From Chromatiales bacterium (lineage in GTDB: Bacteria; Pseudomonadota; Gammaproteobacteria; SZUA-152): a stretch of 37,377 nucleotides of DNA. Numbering within the stretch: the stretch's first letter is position 1; every line of letters begins with the position of its first letter. Below, one piece after another: positions 1-7,589 of the stretch. A program made the translations under genes and the position numbers. Where the stretch lies: the NCBI GenBank assembly GCA_026982475.1, contig JALSHB010000193.1, positions 1 through 37,377 of the forward strand, read 5' to 3'. Below the pieces are notes generated by a model. It had not been told where the DNA came from. It was given only the letters and a program-made list of their open reading frames with translations, and ran no database searches.

Positions 1-126
1 CGCAAAGGTTTTCTGAAAGGATTTCCTTTGCGCCCTCTGCGCCTTTGCGGCCTCTGCGTTTCATTCCATTCCCGGCATGAACCTGAAGAGCCTCTATCTG
101 TGCTTCCATGTCTCTGTGGTGAACTG
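1..126. repeat. Dispersed non-coding repeat, copy 1
   Basis: This non-coding stretch opens with CGCAAAGG (1-8) mirrored by CCTTTGCG (25-32). A 17-bp unit at 25-41 is repeated at 42-58 with one mismatch. It ends at 92-123 with a sequence close to CCGTGCCTCTGTGGTGAA, which recurs at 15085-15112 and, inverted, at 29751-29778. The same building blocks in three intergenic sites point to a dispersed repeat family. No open frame here resembles a protein, and no function can be assigned. Confidence 0.6.
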
Positions 127-187
127 AATAGTTACACGGCGGGAAGAAAAACAACCGGAAAAGAGGGAAAAGGCGTAACGGGGAACG

Positions 188-553
188 TCAGGCGCCGAGC
201 AATTGCTCCATCTTGCCCAGCAGACGCGGAAAGTCCACCGGCTTGGTGTCGTAGTCCTCACAGCCCGCCTCCAGGGCCTTTTCCAGGTCCCCGGCCATGG
301 CGTGGGCGGTGAGGGCGATCACCGGAATGGCCCGGGTATCGGGGTTGGACTTGATCCGCCGGGTGGCCTCCCAGCCATCCATCACCGGCAGGCTCATGTC
401 CATGAGGATCAGCGCCGGCTTTTCGCGGCTGGCCATGCTCACGGCCGCATCACCATCCATGGCGAAGACCACGTCATACCCCCTGCGCTGCAGACGCCGG
501 GAAAGCATGTCACGGTTCATTTCGTTGTCTTCCACCAGGAGTACCTTTGCCAT
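188..553 (-). CDS. Single-domain response regulator (CheY-like receiver)
   Basis: This 121-residue protein is a stand-alone receiver domain. VLLVEDNEMNRDM (residues 4-16) supplies the acidic pocket. The phospho-acceptor is Asp52 in LILMDMSLPVMDGWEA, and Thr82 and Lys104 (DTKPVD) are the other conserved switch residues. The length equals one receiver domain and no output domain follows, so it probably acts by protein contact, as a phosphorelay intermediate or adaptor. The ATG at 553 is chosen because AGGAAG lies just upstream; a GTG directly before it is possible. It lies 65 bp downstream of the HD-GYP response regulator gene and on the same strand, so the two may share a signalling pathway. 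The cognate kinase is not in the window. Confidence 0.9.
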   Translation of the reverse strand: MAKVLLVEDNEMNRDMLSRRLQRRGYDVVFAMDGDAAVSMASREKPALILMDMSLPVMDGWEATRRIKSNPDTRAIPVIALTAHAMAGDLEKALEAGCEDYDTKPVDFPRLLGKMEQLLGA

Positions 554-618
554 CACTGCTTCCTCTGTCTTGGGGCCGTTTTCGCCGCTGGCGCTGCGGC
601 CTGTCCATTTGCGGTTAC

Positions 619-1773
619 TCAGCCCTCCGCATCCTGAAAGGCCTGACGAACACGCAGAAACTCAGTTTCAACCTCGCGGAAGGCCTGCACCACGTCCGGA
701 TCAAAGTGCCGGCCCTCACCCTGTTCAATAATCGACCGACTCTTCTCATGACTGAAGGCCTTTTTGTAACAACGTTGCGAGGTCAGGGCGTCATAGACAT
801 CCCCCAGGGCCAGGATCCGCGCCACCAAGGGGATGTCCTTTTTCCGTTTGCCGTAAGGGTAGCCACTGCCGTCCCATTTTTCATGATGGCTCTCGGCGAT
901 GTCGATGCCGACGCGGATAAAGCTGTTGCCCGGGTGCTGGCGATCGACCTCACGCAGGGTGTCGGCGCCCAGCACGGGATGACGCCGCATCAGCACCCAC
1001 TCCTCTTCCGTGAGCCGCCCCGGCTTCAGCAACACGGCGTCGTCCACGCCCACCTTGCCGATATCGTGCAGGGGGCTGGCGGCATAGATATTCTCCACGA
1101 AGGTTTCGTCGATCTGCGCGCGATAGGCGGGCGTGCGCCCCAGCTGCCGGGACAGCAGCCGGCAATATTCGCGCATGCGTTCCAGGTGCTTGCCGGTCTC
1201 CGGATCGCGGGACTCCGCCAGCTTGGACATGGCGAAGATGGTCGCCAGCTGCGACTCGGAGATCTCCCGCACCTGGCGACGCACGCGCTCTTCCAGCTCG
1301 TCGTTCTGGCGCTTGATGCGGCCGCGATAGCGCACCTCCTGGTCCCGCAGGCGCTTGCGCTCCAGGCAGGCATTGACCCGGGCCCGCAACAGGGTGTGAT
1401 TGAAGGGTTTGACCAGATAGTCCACGGCGCCCATGTCGATGCAGCGAACGGCGTTCTCCACATCGTCATTGGCGGTAATCATGATGACCGGCGTATCGTG
1501 ATGGCGCGCATCCTGACGCATGCGCTGCAGCACTTCGATGCCGTCCATGACGGGCATCATCAGGTCCAGCAATACCAGGTCGACGGGCGCCTGGGCGAGC
1601 GACTCCAGCACATCGAGGCCATTGCTCGCCGTGAGCAGCCGAAAGCCCATCTTGCCAAGGCGCCGGCACAGCAGGTCACGATTGCTCTCGATATCGTCGG
1701 CAATCAGGACCGTAAAGTCACCCGCCTCCTCCGCCGCTGTCTTTGCGGTGGAGTCCTCTCTCACGTCAACCAC
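619..1773 (-). CDS. Response regulator with HD-GYP c-di-GMP phosphodiesterase domain
   Basis: This protein of about 384 residues has an N-terminal receiver domain, with phospho-acceptor Asp about 70 in LVLLDLMMPVMDG and a KPF switch lysine. A charged helical linker follows (about residues 130-175), then a C-terminal HD-GYP domain. The metal-binding motif SPLHDIGK and the signature HHEKWDGSGYP (about 296-306) are intact, so it should hydrolyse cyclic di-GMP when its receiver domain is phosphorylated. That would lower c-di-GMP and favour motility or dispersal. The GTG at 1773 is preferred because AGGGGG precedes it by about five bases. A GTG at 1806 would add 11 residues but has a poor ribosome site. 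The lone receiver gene lies downstream on the same strand. Confidence 0.93.
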   Translation of the reverse strand: MVDVREDSTAKTAAEEAGDFTVLIADDIESNRDLLCRRLGKMGFRLLTASNGLDVLESLAQAPVDLVLLDLMMPVMDGIEVLQRMRQDARHHDTPVIMITANDDVENAVRCIDMGAVDYLVKPFNHTLLRARVNACLERKRLRDQEVRYRGRIKRQNDELEERVRRQVREISESQLATIFAMSKLAESRDPETGKHLERMREYCRLLSRQLGRTPAYRAQIDETFVENIYAASPLHDIGKVGVDDAVLLKPGRLTEEEWVLMRRHPVLGADTLREVDRQHPGNSFIRVGIDIAESHHEKWDGSGYPYGKRKKDIPLVARILALGDVYDALTSQRCYKKAFSHEKSRSIIEQGEGRHFDPDVVQAFREVETEFLRVRQAFQDAEG

Positions 1774-1847
1774 GAATCCCCCTGACCTCCGGCGCAAGCC
1801 GTCCACATATCCGGAAGTTTACCCAAACCACAACAGGCGCGACAGCC

Positions 1848-2315
1848 TCACGCATCGCCCTCAAGGCGGGCCTGAACGCGCAGCTTGGTGGCAATGAACT
1901 GGCTGTGCGGCACATACAGCAGATCGGCCAGCTTGCGCACCAGATACTCCTCGTACTTTTCCATTTCCGCATCGGCAAAGACCACTTCCCAGAGCCGTTC
2001 CAGCAACTGGATCTTCTGTGCCTTGCTGTAATTGTCATTGATCAGCGAGGTGAATTCGTGATAGCTGCTGGCGCCCTCGGCCTCCTCCTCGGCCAGCTGG
2101 ATCAGCTCCACGGTCTCCGCCGCCGAAAGGCCGAAGGTCTTGCGCACGGCACGGGAAATCACCGCCATCTCCTCCGCGGTGACCTCATAGTCGGCACGCG
2201 CCACCTCGATCAGCAAGGCCGCGCAGGCCAGCCGCAGGCGATGCTCCTGGCTGCCTCCGCCTTGCGAGTCTGGTGTGAGATGTGTTTCAAAGAACTGGCG
2301 AATACGGTCTATCAT
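1848..2315 (-). CDS. TerB-like (tellurite resistance) family protein
   Basis: This cytoplasmic protein of about 155 residues is all-helical and shows the two acidic repeats typical of TerB folds: EVARADYEVTAEEMAVI near residue 40 and VVFADAEMEKYEEYLV near residue 115. In the family these acidic clusters bind metal ions. The biological role of stand-alone TerB proteins is unsettled, and tellurite resistance should not be assumed without other ter genes, of which none are here. The ATG at 2315 (MIDRIRQFFETHL) matches the usual start of such proteins. A TTG at 2384 would add a non-typical extension. It is divergent from the DsrE-like gene. Confidence 0.8.
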   Translation of the reverse strand: MIDRIRQFFETHLTPDSQGGGSQEHRLRLACAALLIEVARADYEVTAEEMAVISRAVRKTFGLSAAETVELIQLAEEEAEGASSYHEFTSLINDNYSKAQKIQLLERLWEVVFADAEMEKYEEYLVRKLADLLYVPHSQFIATKLRVQARLEGDA

Positions 2316-2440
2316 GAATTCAGCAATACTGTTAACCCGGCGATCGACGATGTCGTGTTCAGCCGGCAATGTCGATGCAACCAATCAGCGGCCGCGCACT
2401 CAATCTACCTTAAGCCCGCACCGAAAACAAAGAGACCGCC

Positions 2441-2938
2441 ATGCACCCGCAGCGCCGAAAACATCGCCTGATCCATCTGTTTCTCGCCGGACTGTTGCTG
2501 ATCGGCCCGGCCGCGCAGGCCGGCAATCAGGACGCCATTGAACGATTACTGGCGCAGGACCAGCCCCCCTTCGGCGTGGTATTCGAGATCGTCGAGCGCA
2601 ACGAAGATGCCCTGCAATGGGCCATCCCCGCCATCAACCGCTATGCGCGGCAGCTGCGCGAACGCTTCCCGGACATCGGCCTGGCGGTGGTCTCCCACGG
2701 CCGGGAGGAATTCGCCCTGATGAAAAGCCGCGAGGCGGACAATGCCGACGTGCACCGCCTGGTGCGGTCACTGGTGGCCGACGATGTCCCCGTGCACGTA
2801 TGCGGCACCCTCGCCTCCTGGCACGGCAAGGACGCCGGCGACTTCCCGGACTATGTCGACGTGACCCCCGCCGGGCCGACGGCGATCCGCAATTACGAGG
2901 CCATGGGTTACCTTCTCATCGAACTGAAAAGGGAGTAA
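2441..2938 (+). CDS. Secreted DsrE-like sulfur-relay family protein
   Basis: This 165-residue protein has an N-terminal export signal (basic start, hydrophobic core about residues 11-22, AQA cleavage site near 27). The mature domain resembles the DsrE/DsrF fold: FGVVFEIVERNEDALQWAI, then LAVVSHGREEFALM, then VPVHVCGTLAS with a single cysteine at residue 121, where sulfur-carrying members hold the active thiol. A conserved-looking DYVDVTPAGPTAI tail follows. DsrE-type proteins take part in sulfur trafficking; periplasmic variants are known, but their partners are unclear. The DUF2892 gene converges on it 160 bp away. The family call is by pattern and the exact role is unknown. Confidence 0.75.
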   Translation: MHPQRRKHRLIHLFLAGLLLIGPAAQAGNQDAIERLLAQDQPPFGVVFEIVERNEDALQWAIPAINRYARQLRERFPDIGLAVVSHGREEFALMKSREADNADVHRLVRSLVADDVPVHVCGTLASWHGKDAGDFPDYVDVTPAGPTAIRNYEAMGYLLIELKRE

Positions 2939-3061
2939 GGGTTTCCCGTACTCTGCACCGCTGGGTTTCAGGCGTTCGATCCCACGCCCCGAGTCACCCG
3001 CTGCGTGCGCAGAGCCAATGCAGCGACCGGGTCAAGCCTCCGTTGCAGAGACAACCGGCCC

Positions 3062-3087
3062 GGGCGGCCATGGCATTCCGGCCGCCC
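3062..3087. terminator. Possible hairpin between convergent genes
   Basis: GGGCGGCC (3062-3069) pairs with GGCCGCCC (3080-3087) around a 10-nt loop, between the ends of the convergent DsrE-like and DUF2892 genes. It has no T-run on either side, so it is at best a weak terminator or an mRNA 3'-end stabiliser. Confidence 0.3.
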
Positions 3088-3099
3088 CATGACAGCACC

Positions 3100-3318
3100 C
3101 TAGCCGGCGTGGCTGTCTCCGTGCTTCTTTTTTGTCGTGCTCACGCCAATCAAGGAATACCCTGGGCAAACACCGAACAGCCCCGTCAGCAGCGGCACGA
3201 TGCCGATATAGCCCCAGGGCGAGAGAACACTGGACCAGGGGCCCACGGCCGTCGCGCCCACCAGCGCGGCCCCCACGATGATACGGATCGCCCGATCGGC
3301 TCCACCTACATTCGCCAT
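3100..3318 (-). CDS. DUF2892 (YgaP-like) inner-membrane protein
   Basis: This 72-residue membrane protein has two hydrophobic segments: about residues 11-30, and 37-58 containing LLTGLFGVCPGYSLIGVST. The CPxY motif with Cys51 is characteristic of the DUF2892 family, the membrane module also fused to rhodanese in YgaP. Family members often sit beside sulfur-transfer genes and Crp/Fnr regulators, as here. The ATG at 3318 follows two tandem AAAGGAGAG ribosome sites in a duplicated leader. The tail is basic (TTKKKHGDSH). It is transcribed in the same direction as the Crp/Fnr gene after a 208-bp gap that holds a palindromic candidate operator, so it probably has its own regulated promoter. Confidence 0.85.
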   Translation of the reverse strand: MANVGGADRAIRIIVGAALVGATAVGPWSSVLSPWGYIGIVPLLTGLFGVCPGYSLIGVSTTKKKHGDSHAG

Positions 3319-3339
3319 GACATCTCTCCTTTGCTCTCC

Positions 3340-3390
3340 TTTGCATTCGATCTTTGCATTCGATCTTTGCATTCGATCTTTGCATTCGAT
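3340..3390. repeat. Four-copy 13-bp tandem repeat in the DUF2892 leader
   Basis: The unit TTTGCATTCGATC occurs at 3340, 3353, 3366 and 3379 (the last copy lacks the final C). Immediately beside it CTCTCCTTTG is repeated at 3324-3333 and 3334-3343, which duplicates the Shine-Dalgarno sequence of the DUF2892 gene read on the minus strand. Copies are identical, so the array is either recent or prone to slippage. Confidence 0.95.
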
Positions 3391-3432
3391 TCAAGTCGGC
3401 TACATCCTGCGCCCCTTGTCCGGCAAGGCACA

Positions 3433-3445
3433 GTGACAATGTCAC
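3433..3445. promoter_or_regulatory. Candidate Crp/Fnr-family operator (palindrome)
   Basis: GTGACAATGTCAC is a perfect 6-1-6 inverted repeat. In context it reads TGTGTGACATTGTCACTGTG on the minus strand. The half-site GTGA/TCAC is of the kind bound by Crp/Fnr proteins. It lies 115 bp upstream of the DUF2892 start and just downstream of a Crp/Fnr gene, so control of DUF2892 by that regulator is a reasonable inference. Confidence 0.5.
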
Positions 3446-3526
3446 ACAGGCAGCCGGTTTCAGGAAATCCCCGCCCGATACTTTCCCGGTGTCGCCCCGT
3501 CTAACGAAAAATCGGCGGACGCCGGC

Positions 3527-4186
3527 TCAGTCACGCCGCTGGGCAAGCTCGTCCAGCGCCGCCGGCGCCTTTACCTCGACCGCACCACGGCCAAGGCCGA
3601 CCCACTCCCGCCGGGCAAACTGCTTCAACTGGCGGCTGATCACTTCCCGCGCCGAGCCCAGCTCGCTGGCCAGCTGCTGGTGGGTGGCGGCGATGGGCCT
3701 TGCACCCTGCTCGCTCAGGGTCATCAGCAGGCGCGCCAGACGCACGTCGATACGGCCGAAGACCACGTCCTCGACACGCTGGATCAGGTCGCCCAGCCGC
3801 TGGCCCTGGCTGGCAAAGACGAAACGGCGAAACTCGGCGGAGCTGCCCAGGGCCTGGTCGAACACGGCGTGCGGCACCACCAGCGCGGTGGTTTCCACCT
3901 CGGTCACGCCTTCGGCGGGATAGGCCTCGACACTGATCAGGCAGGAGGTGGTGATCACGCAGGACTGCCCGTCGCGTACCCGGTACAGGGTGATCTCGCG
4001 GCCGTTGGTGGCCAGCATCTGCACCCGCACCGAGCCCTCCACCACCAGCAGGTAATTGCGGCAGGGATCGCCACGGCGGAAGACCTTTTTTCTCGCTGGC
4101 AGACGCACCTCCTCGACGCGTCGGCGCAGGTCCTCCAGCCCGGCGGGAAACAGGCGTTCGAGAATGGCCCGCGCCGCGGCGTTCAC
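3527..4186 (-). CDS. Crp/Fnr-family transcriptional regulator
   Basis: This 219-residue DNA-binding regulator has a cyclic-nucleotide-binding-type beta-roll (about residues 10-125), a dimerisation helix, and a C-terminal winged helix. The recognition helix lies in GSAREVISRQLKQF (about 176-189). The Fnr iron-sulfur cysteine cluster at the N-terminus is absent. Instead there are Cys42 and a pair Cys76/Cys82 in SCVITTSCLI, placed where a cyclic-nucleotide pocket would be, so thiol or sulfur sensing is possible. The start is GTG at 4186, overlapping the stop of the upstream small membrane protein (GTGA). Translation is therefore probably coupled to the RND efflux genes. It may regulate this operon, the downstream DUF2892 gene, or both. 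Confidence 0.9.
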   Translation of the reverse strand: MNAAARAILERLFPAGLEDLRRRVEEVRLPARKKVFRRGDPCRNYLLVVEGSVRVQMLATNGREITLYRVRDGQSCVITTSCLISVEAYPAEGVTEVETTALVVPHAVFDQALGSSAEFRRFVFASQGQRLGDLIQRVEDVVFGRIDVRLARLLMTLSEQGARPIAATHQQLASELGSAREVISRQLKQFARREWVGLGRGAVEVKAPAALDELAQRRD

Positions 4187-4548
4187 CGGCCGCCCTCCAC
4201 CTGCCAGCGCTGGCGGTCGAAGGCAAAGTATTCGCTGCCGTCGGCATAGCGCTCATGGATCAGGGGCACCTGCGAGCCCGGCGCCGGGCGGACATTGTCG
4301 CCCACCAGCAGGCGCAGCCGGCGGCCATCGGCCAGGCGCACGACCAGTACCGGCAGGGTCTTGTCCTGCGCGCTCATCGGCGCCGACAGCGACACCACCT
4401 CGGCACTGACCGCCGCCTGCGAGACCCGCTCCGCCGGCCACTGCCACCAGCTCCACAGCAGCAGGCCGACCAGGCCGATGGCCACGCCCCAGGCACGCAC
4501 GTTGCGGCGCACGATATAGACATGCGCCAGCCAGCGCCCCCAGCTCAT
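4183..4548 (-). CDS. Small single-pass membrane protein of unknown function
   Basis: This 121-residue protein is not recognised. A basic N-terminus (about residues 1-18) is followed by one membrane helix, VAIGLVGLLLWSWWQWP (about 22-38), with a positive-inside pattern that puts the N-terminus in the cytoplasm. The remaining 80 residues should be periplasmic, with two short beta-rich stretches, LPVLVVRLADGRRLRLLVG and VPLIHERYADGSEYFAFDRQ. Its ATG overlaps the stop of the RND permease (ATGA), and its stop overlaps the start of the Crp/Fnr gene. Such tight coupling suggests a role as an accessory or sensing partner of the pump, but nothing in the sequence proves it. Confidence 0.8.
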   Translation of the reverse strand: MSWGRWLAHVYIVRRNVRAWGVAIGLVGLLLWSWWQWPAERVSQAAVSAEVVSLSAPMSAQDKTLPVLVVRLADGRRLRLLVGDNVRPAPGSQVPLIHERYADGSEYFAFDRQRWQVEGGR

Positions 4549-7500
4549 GTCGTCACCGCCTTGCCCTCGCCCAGGCGCAGCAGGCTGGGCAGCAGGATCA
4601 GGGTGAACACGGTACTGACGCTCATGCCGCCGACGATCACCGCCGCCAGGCCCCGGTACAGCTCGCTGCCGGCGCCCGGCATCAGCAGCAGCGGCAGCAT
4701 GCCGAAGATGCTGGTGAGGGTGCTCATGAGGATCGGCCGCAGGCGCAGTTGCACCGCCTCGGCCACCGCCTCGCGGCGCGCCAGGCCGCGGCGCTCGGCC
4801 TGGCGGGTCTGGTGCACCAGCAGGATGGCGTTGTTGACCACCAGGCCGAGCAGGATGATGAAGCCGATCATGGTCAGCAGGTCCATGGACTGGAAGGTCA
4901 CTAGGTTGGTCAGGCGCAGGGCGACCACCCCGCCCACGGTGGCCAGGGGGATGGCGAGGATCACCAGCAGGCTGTCGCGGAAGGAGCGGAACAGCGCGCT
5001 CATCAGCAGGTACAGCAGGGCGATGGCCAGCCAGAAGCTGCTGCCCATGCTCTTCAGCGCCTGCTGCAGCTTGTCGGCGGTGCCGCCAAAGTGGATCTCG
5101 CCATCGGCGGGCAGCAGTGCCTCGACCCGCGGGCTCACCTTCTCCTTCAACAAGGCCATGGTGCCCTCCAGGGACATGCCGTCGGGCGCCTTCACCTCCA
5201 GGGTGATGGTGCGGCGGCGGTCGATGCGGCGGATCTCGTCCGGGCCGGCGGTGCGCACCAGGCGGGTCAGCTCGCCCAGCGGCTGGACGCCGGCATCGGG
5301 GGTCGCCAGGGGGGTGTCGGCCAGGGCCTCGGGGCTGTGCCAGTCCGGGCCGCGCAGGATCACGTCGAGGCGCTGCCGGCCATCGAAGTAGTCGCCCACC
5401 AGCAGGCCGCTGCCCAGGGCGCGAATGATCTGCGCCACCTCGGCGCGGCTCCAGCCCGCCTCGCTGAGGCGCCGCTCGTCCGGCACCAGGCGCAGCTCCG
5501 GCTCCGCCAGGTCCAGCCCCGGTCGCGGACGCGGCCGCTGCCCGGGCATGACCTCCCGCAGGGCGACATAGCCGGCCTGCGCCGCCACCAGCAGCGACGT
5601 GATGTCGCCACCCTGGATATCCATGTCGACGGTGCGCCCGCCGCCGAAGCCGCCGAACAGGGAGGAACGCCGGGCGAAGGCGATGGTGTCGGGGAAACCA
5701 CCGACGATGCGGTTGATGAGCGGCACCAGTTCGTCGGTCCTGTCCGGATCGACGGTGCGCGCGCCCATGAACATGCCGCGCGCGAAGGCGACGAAGAAGT
5801 AGTTGTTCACCGCCGGTTCGGCGTCGCCGTCGATGTATGGCTGCATGCGCTCGGCGACCACCCGGCCCAGTTCCTCTTCCAGGGTGTCGATGTTCGCCCC
5901 GGGGGGCGGCAGGATGAAGGCGAACACCAGATTGCGGTTGCCCTCCGGCAGGTAGTCCGCCTCCGGCTTCAGCTGCCAGGCCAGGGCCAGCGGCAGGGTG
6001 ATGAGGCCGATGATCCACAGGTTGCGGCGCAGCGGCGTGTCCGTGAGACGCATGATGAAACGGCTGCCGGCCGCCCACCAGCGGGCGTGGGGGTCGCGCA
6101 TCTGCGTGCGGCCGAGCCAGCCGGCGGCCGCCGTGGGCAGCACCACCACCGCCACCAGCAGCGACACGCTCACCGCCACGGCGATGGTCAGCGCCAGGTC
6201 GGCGAACAGCTGCCCGGCCTCGTCCTGGAGAAACACCACCGGCAGGAAGATGGCCACGGTGGTGGCGGTGGAGGCCAGCAGCGCCCCCCACACCCGCCGG
6301 GTGCCCTCTTCTGCGGCCTCCACTGCCCCCATGCCACGCTCGCGCAGGCGCACCACGCTCTCCAGCACCACGATGGCGGCATCCAGCACCATGCCCACGG
6401 CGAAGGCCAGGCCGGCCAGGGAGATGACGTTGAGGGTGCGCCCGGCGGCGTCCAGCACAATGAAGGACGTCACCACGCAGACGGGGATCGCCACCGCCAC
6501 CATGAGGGTGGCGCGCAGGCGGCGGAAGAACCACCACAGCACGCCCACCGCCAGCAGCATGCCGAGGCCCAGGTTGGTCTGCACCATGTCGATGGAGCGG
6601 TCGATGTACAGGGTCTCGTCGTAGACCTGCTCGAGGCTCAGGCCGGCGCGCTTGAGCGGACCCTCGCGCAGCTCGGCCGCCGCCTGCTTGAGCCCCGCCA
6701 TTACCTGCAGCACGTTGACGCCGGTCTCGCGGTGGGCATTGACCGCCATCGCCGGGCCGCCGTTCTGGATCACGAAGCCGGTGCGATCCACCAGCCGCAC
6801 CTCCACCTCGGCCACGTCGCGCAGGTAGACGGGATTGCCGTCGCGCCAATCCAGCACCATCTCGCCGAGGTCACCGAGGGCGTACTGGCCGGCGAAGCGC
6901 AGGGTGTAGCGGCGCTTGCCGACGTGGCCGTAGCCGCCGCTGATGTCCTTGGCGCCGCCCGCCAGGCGTGCCACCTCGGGCAGCTGGATGCCCAGGCTGG
7001 CGGCCTTGTAGGGGTCGAAGGTGATGCGAAGCTCGCGCTCGCGGCCGCCGCGCACCTCGGACAAGGCCACCCCGGGCACCCGCTCGAAGCGGGTCTGCAC
7101 CACCTCCTCCACGTAGTCCTGGTAGCTGGCGATGTCGCGCTCGTTGCCCTCCACGGGCTTGAGGATGAACCAGGCAATAGGACGCGAGTCGCCGCCGATG
7201 GCGCTGAGGGTGGGCTCCTGGGCGTCCTCGGGATAGCGCGGCACACGGTTGAGGCGCGAGAGGATCTCCAGCAGGGCGCGGCGCAGATCAGTGCCCACCT
7301 GGAAGGTGATGACGATCTGCGCGCGGCCACGCTGGGCGCGGGCGAGCATCTCGGTCATCCCCGGCAAGCCGCGCAGCACGTCCTCCTGGGGCTCGATGAT
7401 CTCCGACTCCACCTCCTGCGGCGCGGCGGCGCGCCACAGGGTGCTGATGGTGATCTGCGGCCGCTCCACCTCCGGGGTGAGCTGCACCGGCAGGCGTTCG

Positions 7501-7586
7501 AGGCTGATGAGGCCGAAGAGGATGGCCAGCAGCACGCCCACCACCACCGCCACCGGGTTGCCGAGGCCGAGCCGGGTGAGGGTCAC
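4545..7586 (-). CDS. RND-family efflux permease (HAE-type inner-membrane pump)
   Basis: This 1013-residue protein has the standard RND layout: TM1 at about residues 12-30, a first large periplasmic domain, a TM block from about 340, a second periplasmic domain, and a final TM block ending near 1010. It should exchange protons for exported substrate with the adaptor encoded just upstream. The proton-relay helix reads GMVLDAAIVVLES (398-410), so AcrB Asp407 is kept (Asp402) while AcrB Asp408 corresponds to Ala. The AcrB Lys940 position is Asn in GLVVNNAILLVHQ. The pump is full length and looks functional, but it is not AcrB-like in its relay. No outer-membrane TolC-type gene is nearby. The substrate cannot be predicted. 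Confidence 0.95.
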   Translation of the reverse strand: MTLTRLGLGNPVAVVVGVLLAILFGLISLERLPVQLTPEVERPQITISTLWRAAAPQEVESEIIEPQEDVLRGLPGMTEMLARAQRGRAQIVITFQVGTDLRRALLEILSRLNRVPRYPEDAQEPTLSAIGGDSRPIAWFILKPVEGNERDIASYQDYVEEVVQTRFERVPGVALSEVRGGRERELRITFDPYKAASLGIQLPEVARLAGGAKDISGGYGHVGKRRYTLRFAGQYALGDLGEMVLDWRDGNPVYLRDVAEVEVRLVDRTGFVIQNGGPAMAVNAHRETGVNVLQVMAGLKQAAAELREGPLKRAGLSLEQVYDETLYIDRSIDMVQTNLGLGMLLAVGVLWWFFRRLRATLMVAVAIPVCVVTSFIVLDAAGRTLNVISLAGLAFAVGMVLDAAIVVLESVVRLRERGMGAVEAAEEGTRRVWGALLASTATTVAIFLPVVFLQDEAGQLFADLALTIAVAVSVSLLVAVVVLPTAAAGWLGRTQMRDPHARWWAAGSRFIMRLTDTPLRRNLWIIGLITLPLALAWQLKPEADYLPEGNRNLVFAFILPPPGANIDTLEEELGRVVAERMQPYIDGDAEPAVNNYFFVAFARGMFMGARTVDPDRTDELVPLINRIVGGFPDTIAFARRSSLFGGFGGGRTVDMDIQGGDITSLLVAAQAGYVALREVMPGQRPRPRPGLDLAEPELRLVPDERRLSEAGWSRAEVAQIIRALGSGLLVGDYFDGRQRLDVILRGPDWHSPEALADTPLATPDAGVQPLGELTRLVRTAGPDEIRRIDRRRTITLEVKAPDGMSLEGTMALLKEKVSPRVEALLPADGEIHFGGTADKLQQALKSMGSSFWLAIALLYLLMSALFRSFRDSLLVILAIPLATVGGVVALRLTNLVTFQSMDLLTMIGFIILLGLVVNNAILLVHQTRQAERRGLARREAVAEAVQLRLRPILMSTLTSIFGMLPLLLMPGAGSELYRGLAAVIVGGMSVSTVFTLILLPSLLRLGEGKAVTT

Positions 7587-7589
7587 GGA

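Noticed and set aside
3100-3372. Longer version of the DUF2892 protein starting inside the 13-bp repeats
   Set aside because: The extra 18 residues come from the tandem repeat, and the strong ribosome sites favour the ATG at 3318.
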